Below, piece by piece: positions 58,546 through 64,000 of a stretch of 64,000 bases of DNA (its first letter is position 1; the number at the start of each line of letters is the position of its first letter). A program made the translations under genes and the position numbers. Source of the stretch: Pseudomonas nitroreducens (lineage in GTDB: Bacteria; Pseudomonadota; Gammaproteobacteria; Pseudomonadales; Pseudomonadaceae); NCBI RefSeq assembly GCF_014204515.1, contig NZ_JACHLI010000023.1:1-64000 (forward strand). Direction: 5' to 3'. Below the pieces are notes generated by a model. That model ran no database searches and was not told where the DNA came from. It saw only the letters and a program-made list of their open reading frames with translations.

Positions 58546-58593
58546 AGCGCCGAGCGCGGAAAGACCACCGCGCCGGCCAAGGATGCCAGTCAG

Positions 58594-59691
58594 ATGAACG
58601 CTTCCAACTCCGCCCTGATCCGCCCCGAACACGCAGCATGCGCCGAAGTCCTCGACCTGCCGCTGCCCTCCGCTCGCCGCCGCGAACAACCGCTGCCGAG
58701 CCCCGCCGAACTGCGCCAGCGCCTGCCCCTGTCGGCCGCCATGGCCCACCGCGTCCGTGAAGGCCGCGAGGCCGTCCGCGCCGTCCTCGATGGTCGCGAC
58801 CCGCGCCTGCTGGTGGTCATCGGTCCCTGCTCGCTGCACGACCCCGTTTCCGCCCTCGAATACGCCGACCGCCTCGCCGAACTGGCGCCGCAGGTGAGCG
58901 ACCAACTGCTGCTGGTGATGCGTGCCTACGTCGAGAAACCGCGCACCACCATCGGCTGGAAAGGCCTGGTCTACGACCCGCAGCTGGACGGCACGGGCGA
59001 CATGGCCGAGGGCCTTGCGCTGTCACGCCGGCTGATGCTGGGCATGCTCGAACGCGGCCTGCCAATCGCCACCGAGTTGCTGCAACCGCTGGTGGCCGGC
59101 TACTTCGACGACCTGCTGGGCTGGGCCGCCATCGGTGCGCGCACCAGTGAATCCCAGGTACACCGCGAGATGGTCAGCGGCCTCGACCTGCCGGTGGGCT
59201 TCAAGAACGGCACCGACGGCAGCATCGGCATCGCCACCGACGCCATGCGCTCGGCGGCGCACCCGCACCAGCACTTCGGCATCGATGCGCTGGGCCGCCC
59301 GTCGCTGGTGCAGACCCAGGGCAACCCGGACACCCATCTGGTGCTGCGCGGCGGTCACGCCGGGCCGAACTTCGATGCGCAGAGCGTGCAGCAGATTCGC
59401 CAGGGGCTGGAGAAACTCGGTCTCGATCCCAGCATCATGGTCGATTGCAGCCACGCCAACAGCGGCAAGGACCCGCTGCGCCAGCCGGCCGTACTGGGCA
59501 GCGTGCTCGACCAGCGCCTGGCCGGCGACGCCTCGCTGCGCGGCGTGATGCTGGAGAGTCACCTGTTCGATGGCTGCCAGGCGTTGTCTGGTGAGCTGCG
59601 CTACGGCGTCTCGATCACCGACGGTTGCCTGGGCTGGAGCGGCACCGAGGCGTTGCTGCTGAACGCGGCGGAGCGCCTGCGTCGCGGTTGA
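58594..59691 (+). CDS. aroF: 3-deoxy-7-phosphoheptulonate (DAHP) synthase, class I
   Basis: Condenses phosphoenolpyruvate and erythrose 4-phosphate, the entry step of aromatic amino-acid synthesis. The 365-aa protein has the PEP/metal-site motifs IGPCSLHDP, EKPRTTIGWKGLVYDP, GARTSESQVHREM, PVGFKNGTDG and VDCSHANS. The isozyme letter cannot be fixed from sequence alone (AroF/G/H type). AAGGA lies before ATG 58,594. It is preceded by two aromatic-rich leader ORFs and a terminator, and sits, oddly, between the chelatase ATPase genes and cobN. Confidence 0.92.
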   Translation: MNASNSALIRPEHAACAEVLDLPLPSARRREQPLPSPAELRQRLPLSAAMAHRVREGREAVRAVLDGRDPRLLVVIGPCSLHDPVSALEYADRLAELAPQVSDQLLLVMRAYVEKPRTTIGWKGLVYDPQLDGTGDMAEGLALSRRLMLGMLERGLPIATELLQPLVAGYFDDLLGWAAIGARTSESQVHREMVSGLDLPVGFKNGTDGSIGIATDAMRSAAHPHQHFGIDALGRPSLVQTQGNPDTHLVLRGGHAGPNFDAQSVQQIRQGLEKLGLDPSIMVDCSHANSGKDPLRQPAVLGSVLDQRLAGDASLRGVMLESHLFDGCQALSGELRYGVSITDGCLGWSGTEALLLNAAERLRRG

Positions 59692-59698
59692 TGCTTTT

Positions 59699-59766
59699 GT
59701 AGGAGCGAGCTTGCTCGCGAACAAGCCCCGCTGCGGTGGTTGGTTCGCGAGCAAGCTCGCTCCTAC
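59699..59766. repeat. REP-A inverted pair
   Basis: GTAGGAGCGAGCTTGCTCGC arm and its inverted partner, spacer about 20 bases. Begins seven bases after the aroF stop and may also end its transcript. Confidence 0.9.
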
Positions 59767-59802
59767 AGGTAAACCCACCCGCGTGCTGGAAGATGGCTTC
59801 GC

Positions 59803-59873
59803 GCAGGAGCGGACTTCGTCCGCGGTAGGTCCGTATCGCGCAGGATGCCATCGCGGACGGAGTCCGCTCCTAC
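59803..59873. repeat. REP-B inverted pair
   Basis: GCAGGAGCGGACTTCGTCCG and CGGACGGAGTCCGCTCCTAC around a 30-base spacer. Directly follows a REP-A pair. Confidence 0.88.
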
Positions 59874-59890
59874 GAGATCAAAGGCCATCA

Positions 59891-60009
59891 GCCTAACCCT
59901 GGCTACGCGCCCAGCTCCTCAAGCGGGAAAGGGGGCCGTTCGGTGCAACCCTTGTGTCAGCCGGTACGGACGGCTCCCTCTCCCTCCGGGAGAGGGCTGG
60001 GGTGAGGGG
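59891..60009. repeat. REP-D inverted element, flanked by direct repeats
   Basis: Left arm CCTAACCCTGG…, right arm GGGAGAGGGCTGGGGTGAGG. It lies between two similar stretches, about 59,866-59,893 and 60,049-60,076 (CTCCTACGAGATCAAAGGC versus CTCCTACAAGATCGAAGGC). With the REP-A and REP-B pairs it fills the 442-bp aroF-cobN gap; the last 55 bases before cobN show nothing further. Confidence 0.75.
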
Positions 60010-60133
60010 AATTCAGTGGCATGGACTCTCAGCCCGAAGAGGACAGTTGCTCCTACAAGATCGAAGGCGCTCAGCCTGGTCCTCTCCTGCAAAGGAGGCG
60101 GGATGATCTGCTTCGATGTGAGCACATATTCCC

Positions 60134-63100
60134 TCACTGCTCCTCGCTGTCCACCAGCAGATTCTCCAGCGTCTCCCGGTACTCTCCCGGCTCCTCCCAC
60201 AACCCGCGCTGCTGCGCCTCCACCAGGCGTTCGGCGATGTCGCGCAGGGCTTCGGGGTTGTGCTGGCGGATGAACTCGCGGGTGTCGTCGTCCAGCAGGT
60301 AGGCGTCGGCCAGCAGGCGGTACTGGTGGTCGTCCACCAGTTGGCTGGTGGCGTCGAAGGCGAACAGGTAGTCCACCGTCGCGGCCAGTTCGAAGGCGCC
60401 CTTGTAGCCGTGGCGTTTCATGCCGGCGATCCATTTCGGGTTCACCGCACGGGCGCGCACCACGCGGCCGAGCTCTTCCTTCAGAGTGCGGATGCGCGGG
60501 TTGTCCGGCTGGCTGTGGTCGCCGTGGTAGCTGGCCAGCGACTGGCCCTGGATGACCTCGGCGGCGGCCAGCATGCCGCCCTGGAACTGGTAGTAGTCGT
60601 TGGAATCGAGGATGTCGTGCTCGCGATTGTCCTGGTTGTGCAGCACCGCCTGCAGGCCGGAGAGGCGCTGGGCGAAGCGCTCGCGCGCCGGCGTGCCGTC
60701 GTCGCTGGCGCCGTAGGCGTAGCCGCCCCAGTTGAGGTAGGCCTCGGCGAGGTCGGCGCGGCTGTCCCACTGGCGCGATTCGATTACGCCCTGCACGCCG
60801 GCGCCGTAGGCACCGGGCTGGGCGCCGAAGATGCGCCAGCCGGCCTGGCGGCGCGCTTCATCAAGCTCCAATCCCTCGGCCTGCAGACGTGCCTGATCGG
60901 TCCGCACGCGGGCGGCCAGCGGGTTCAGGTCGTCCGACTCGTCCAGCGCGGCGACTGCCTGCACGGCGGCGTCGAAGAGGCGGATGAGGTTGGCGAAGGC
61001 GTCGCGGAAGAAACCCGACACACGCAGCGTCACGTCGACCCGCGGGCGGTCGAGCAGGGTGATCGGCAGGATTTCGAAGTCTTCCACGCGCTGGCTGCCA
61101 GCCTGCCACACCGGACGCACGCCGAGCAGCGCCAGGGCCTGGGCGATGTCGTCGCCGCCGGTGCGCATGGTCGCGGTGCCCCACACCGACAGGCCGAGTT
61201 GGCGCAGGTGGTCGCCATGGTCCTGCAGGTGGCGTTCGAGCAGCCGGCTGGCGGACTGGAAGCCCAGACGGAAGGCGGTGGGCGTGGGCAGGTTGCGCAC
61301 ATCCACGGTGAAGAAGTTGCGCCCGGTGGGCAGCACGTCGACCCGCCCACGGCTGGGTGCGCCGCTGGGACCGGGTGGGACGAAGCGACCGTCGAGGCCG
61401 GCGAGCAGATGGCCGATTTCGCTGGCGCCACAGGCGTCCAGGGTCGGCGCGATCTGCTGGTGAAGCTGCGCCAGCACCGCCGCGCTGGCCTGGCCGGGCG
61501 CGCTGGCCAAGCCGTCGATCAGGCGCAGGGCGAACAGCTCCAGGCGCTCGCGGGTGTCGCCGTTGCTGCGCCAGGACTCGTCGCTCACGGCGAGCAGTAC
61601 ATCCGGGCGCGGGCCTTGCCAGGCGTCGGCGAAGGCTTCGTCCAGCGGATCGCGACCCAGTTGCAGGTCCTCGCTCAGCGCGCGCAGCAGGCTGGCGCTG
61701 GCGCCGCGTCCGTCGCCGCGTGGAATGCGCACCAGCGACAGCAGCGTGTCGCGGCGCAGATCGCCCACGGGTGACTCACCGAAGACATGTAGACCATCGC
61801 GAATCTGCGATTCCTTGAGGTCGCACAGGTAGGCGTCCAGCTGCGGCAGCCAGCTGTCTTCGTCGTCGCTCAGTTGCAGGCCCAGTTCGCGGTCCAGCGC
61901 GGTTTTGCGCACCAGCGCGAGGATGTCGCCGCGCAGTTCGCTGGCGCGGCGCGGGTCGAGCAGGGAGGCGTCGTAGTACTCGTCGGCCAGGCGTTCGAGG
62001 TCGCGCAGCGGGCCGTAGTTTTCCGCGCGGGTCAGCGGCGGCATCAGGTGGTCGATGATCACCGCCTGGGCGCGGCGCTTGGCCTGCGCACCTTCGCCCG
62101 GGTCGTTGACGATGAACGGGTAGAGGTTCGGCAGCGCGCCGAGGATCGCGTCCGGCCAGCATTCCTCGGAGAGCCCGACTCCCTTGCCCGGCAGCCACTC
62201 CAGGTTGCCGTGCTTGCCGACGTGGACCACCGCGTCGGAGCCGAGCACCTCGCGCAGCCAGAAGTAGAAGGCGAGGTAGCCGTGGGGCGGCACCAGCGAG
62301 GGATCGTGGTAGATCGCTGCGGCGTCGAGCTGGTAGCCGCGTGCAGGCTGGATACCGACGAAGGCCAGGCCGAAACGCAGGCCGGCGACCATCATCCGTC
62401 CGCTGCGGAACATCGGGTCCTGCTGCGGCTCGCCCCAGCGTTCGCGCACGGCTTGCTGGTTGGCCTCAGGCAAGCACGCAAAGCAGGCGAGGTAGTCGTC
62501 CAGCGCCAGGCTCTGCGCGCAGGGGCGCAGGTCGAGGCTGTCCAGGTCGTTGCTGACGCCGCCGAGCAGTTGCTGGATCAGCGCGGTGCCGGAATCCGGC
62601 AGGCCGGCGACCGGGTAGCCCTGCGCCTCCAGCGCGCGCAGGATGTTCAGCGCGGTGGCTGGGGTGTCGAGACCGACACCGTTGCCGATGCGCCCGTCGC
62701 GGGTCGGGTAATTGGCCAGGATCAGCGCCACGCGCTTGTCGGCGTTGTGCTTGCGCGCCAGCAGCATCCAGCGCCGCGCCAGCTCGGCGACGAAGTCCAT
62801 GCCCGGCAGGTGCGCCAGGTAGCAGACCACGTCGCTCTGGCTGCGCTCGCTGCGCCAGGCCAGGCCCTTGAAGCTGATCGGCCGGGTGATGAGGCGGCCG
62901 TCCAGCTCCGGCAGCGCGATGTGCATGGCCAGGTCGCGCGGGCCGAGGCCCTGCGGGTTGGCGCGCCAGAGATCGAGGTTGTCCAGCGAGCAGATGGCTT
63001 GCAGCACCGGCACGTCGCGGCGGAAGGGGCGCTCCTGCGGCGCCTCCGGGTTCGACTGGGCGAAGCCGGTGGTGTTGATGATCAGCTCGGCGTCGGCGCT

Positions 63101-63865
63101 ATGCAGCAGGCTTTCCACCGCCTCCAGGCAGGCCGCTTCCTTGAGGCTGGCCACGGCGATGGGCAGCGGGTTGATGCCCTGGGCCTGCAGACGTTCGCAG
63201 AAGGTGTCGATGAAGCCGGTGTTCGCCGCCTGCAGGTGGGTGCGATAGAACAGCAGCGCGGCAACCGGGGACTCGGGGTTCCAGTCGGCCTGCCAGCGGG
63301 CGAGATCGCAACTGCCGACTTGCGGGTGATAGACCGCCACGCGCGGCAAGGTCTGCGGCTCGCCCCAGGGGTAGTCGCGTTGCAGATGACGGTTGGCCAG
63401 GCAGGCGAAGAACTGTCGGGCGTTGTCCAGGCCGCCCTGGCGCAGGTACTGCCAGAGGCGCTCGGCATCCTGCGGCGCGACATTGCAGAGCGCGGCGAGT
63501 TCGGGGTCGGGCTTGTCGTCGCCGGGCACCGCTATCAGCGTGACGCCGCGCTCGGCCAGCGCCGCCAACTGCTCCACGCCGTAGCGCCAGTAGCCGACGC
63601 CGCCGTGCACCGAGATCAGGATGACCTTCGCGTGCTGCAGTACCTCGTCGACGTAGAGGTCCACCGAGGCGTGGTTCTGCAGCTGCATGGGATTGGCCAG
63701 GCGCAGGCTCGGGTAGTCCTCCGGCAGCTCGCGGGCGGCCTCGGCGAGCAGCGCCAGGTGCGAGTCGCCGCTGCAGAGGATCACCAGCTCGGCGGGCGTC
63801 TGGGCCAGGTGGGCGATGCCGTCGTCGGGGACGAAGCCGCCGGGTTGGGTGCGCAGCAGGTGCAT
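60134..63865 (-). CDS. cobN: Cobaltochelatase large subunit
   Basis: Binds hydrogenobyrinate a,c-diamide and inserts cobalt in the aerobic B12 pathway, driven by AAA partners. The 1243-aa protein belongs to the CobN/BchH family; readable blocks include SVHGGVGYWRYGVEQL near the N-terminus, GKHGNLEWLPGKGVGLSEECWPDAI mid-protein, and DSNDYYQFQGGMLAAAEVIQGQ with WIAGMKRHGYKGAFELAATVDYLFAFDATS near the C-terminus. ATG 63,865 follows AAGGCCTGACCC. With the ChlI/ChlD-like genes nearby and no CobS/CobT seen, the complex is probably of the CobN-ChlI-ChlD kind. Confidence 0.95.
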   Translation of the reverse strand: MHLLRTQPGGFVPDDGIAHLAQTPAELVILCSGDSHLALLAEAARELPEDYPSLRLANPMQLQNHASVDLYVDEVLQHAKVILISVHGGVGYWRYGVEQLAALAERGVTLIAVPGDDKPDPELAALCNVAPQDAERLWQYLRQGGLDNARQFFACLANRHLQRDYPWGEPQTLPRVAVYHPQVGSCDLARWQADWNPESPVAALLFYRTHLQAANTGFIDTFCERLQAQGINPLPIAVASLKEAACLEAVESLLHSADAELIINTTGFAQSNPEAPQERPFRRDVPVLQAICSLDNLDLWRANPQGLGPRDLAMHIALPELDGRLITRPISFKGLAWRSERSQSDVVCYLAHLPGMDFVAELARRWMLLARKHNADKRVALILANYPTRDGRIGNGVGLDTPATALNILRALEAQGYPVAGLPDSGTALIQQLLGGVSNDLDSLDLRPCAQSLALDDYLACFACLPEANQQAVRERWGEPQQDPMFRSGRMMVAGLRFGLAFVGIQPARGYQLDAAAIYHDPSLVPPHGYLAFYFWLREVLGSDAVVHVGKHGNLEWLPGKGVGLSEECWPDAILGALPNLYPFIVNDPGEGAQAKRRAQAVIIDHLMPPLTRAENYGPLRDLERLADEYYDASLLDPRRASELRGDILALVRKTALDRELGLQLSDDEDSWLPQLDAYLCDLKESQIRDGLHVFGESPVGDLRRDTLLSLVRIPRGDGRGASASLLRALSEDLQLGRDPLDEAFADAWQGPRPDVLLAVSDESWRSNGDTRERLELFALRLIDGLASAPGQASAAVLAQLHQQIAPTLDACGASEIGHLLAGLDGRFVPPGPSGAPSRGRVDVLPTGRNFFTVDVRNLPTPTAFRLGFQSASRLLERHLQDHGDHLRQLGLSVWGTATMRTGGDDIAQALALLGVRPVWQAGSQRVEDFEILPITLLDRPRVDVTLRVSGFFRDAFANLIRLFDAAVQAVAALDESDDLNPLAARVRTDQARLQAEGLELDEARRQAGWRIFGAQPGAYGAGVQGVIESRQWDSRADLAEAYLNWGGYAYGASDDGTPARERFAQRLSGLQAVLHNQDNREHDILDSNDYYQFQGGMLAAAEVIQGQSLASYHGDHSQPDNPRIRTLKEELGRVVRARAVNPKWIAGMKRHGYKGAFELAATVDYLFAFDATSQLVDDHQYRLLADAYLLDDDTREFIRQHNPEALRDIAERLVEAQQRGLWEEPGEYRETLENLLVDSEEQ

Positions 63866-63893
63866 GGGTCAGGCCTTGTCGCTCGATGGAAAC

Positions 63894-63930
63894 ACCCTCT
63901 CCCCAGCCCTCTCCCTGAAGGGAGAGGGAG
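63894..63930. repeat. REP-D arm
   Basis: CCCTCTCCCCAGCCCTCTCC with the dyad CTCCCTGAAGGGAG. Upstream of cobN; a partner arm may lie beyond the window. Confidence 0.75.
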
Positions 63931-63957
63931 CGGTTCGGCGTCTGCGAATAGCTCTGC

Positions 63958-63988
63958 GTAGGATGGGTGGAGTGCAGCGATACCCATC
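63958..63988. repeat. REP-E arm
   Basis: GTAGGATGGGTGGAGTGCAG then CGATACCCATC, matching the left arm at 47,371. The window ends 12 bases later, so an inverted partner cannot be checked. Confidence 0.8.
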
Positions 63989-64000
63989 ATCGGCGGTGGG

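Noticed and set aside
42476..59873. A CRISPR array
   Set aside because: The repeats are inverted, widely scattered and belong to five families; there is no regular spacing and no cas gene.

Overview
The window is a piece of a Pseudomonas chromosome, most likely from the P. aeruginosa branch or a close relative. Evidence: the order 5S rRNA – birA – coaX – SPOR protein – tRNA-Tyr/Gly/Thr – tufB – tRNA-Trp – secE – nusG, then the complete ribosomal superoperon, then katA – ftnA(bfrA) – uvrA – MFS – ssb, matches that group. High GC content, pseudomonad REP sequences and protein lengths (KatA 482 aa, UvrA 944 aa, SSB 165 aa) agree.

Bases 1-34,640 are core translation and transcription machinery, all on the plus strand: the tail of an rRNA operon, vitamin/cofactor genes (birA, coaX), a four-tRNA/tufB/secE/nusG block, the L11-L10-rpoBC operon with an L10-type leader, and the str, S10, spc and alpha operons in classical order. 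Strong sigma70 promoters and intrinsic terminators can be read between the blocks. In two places, before rpsH and before rpsM, a terminator stem runs directly into the -35 box of the next promoter. The two EF-Tu genes are almost identical, consistent with gene conversion. No REP-type repeats were seen here.

Bases 34,640-42,110 hold oxidative-stress and DNA-repair genes: catalase, a ferritin lacking the haem-ligand methionine, uvrA (minus strand), a YajR-like MFS exporter and ssb.

From about 36.9 kb onward, and densely from 42 kb, the sequence changes character. It has accessory metabolism and many dyad repeats of five recognisable families (called REP-A to REP-E here). A 24-bp perfect palindrome precedes a 62-aa orphan gene. 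A fecI-fecR-TonB receptor cassette for a hydroxamate-type siderophore follows. Next is a cobalamin block: cobG-cobH-cobI-cbiG/cobJ on the minus strand behind a B12 riboswitch, and divergent cobL-cbiD-cobK. Then come a GST, a ChlD/ChlI-like chelatase pair (minus), a DAHP synthase (plus) and cobN (minus). Together these supply corrin-ring synthesis and cobalt insertion. The enzyme set mixes CobG/H/I/J/K/L with CbiD and a CbiG fusion.

The most interesting item is the leader of the DAHP synthase gene (58,095-58,593). A 44-codon ORF ends in a block of seven aromatic codons out of eight and is followed about 50 nt later by a strong intrinsic terminator. A second, separate 34-codon ORF rich in Tyr, with Trp and Phe, then precedes the enzyme gene. 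This looks like tandem leader-peptide control of entry into the shikimate pathway by charged aromatic tRNAs. Second in interest are two places where a REP-type dyad is bracketed by duplicated 3' tails of neighbouring genes.
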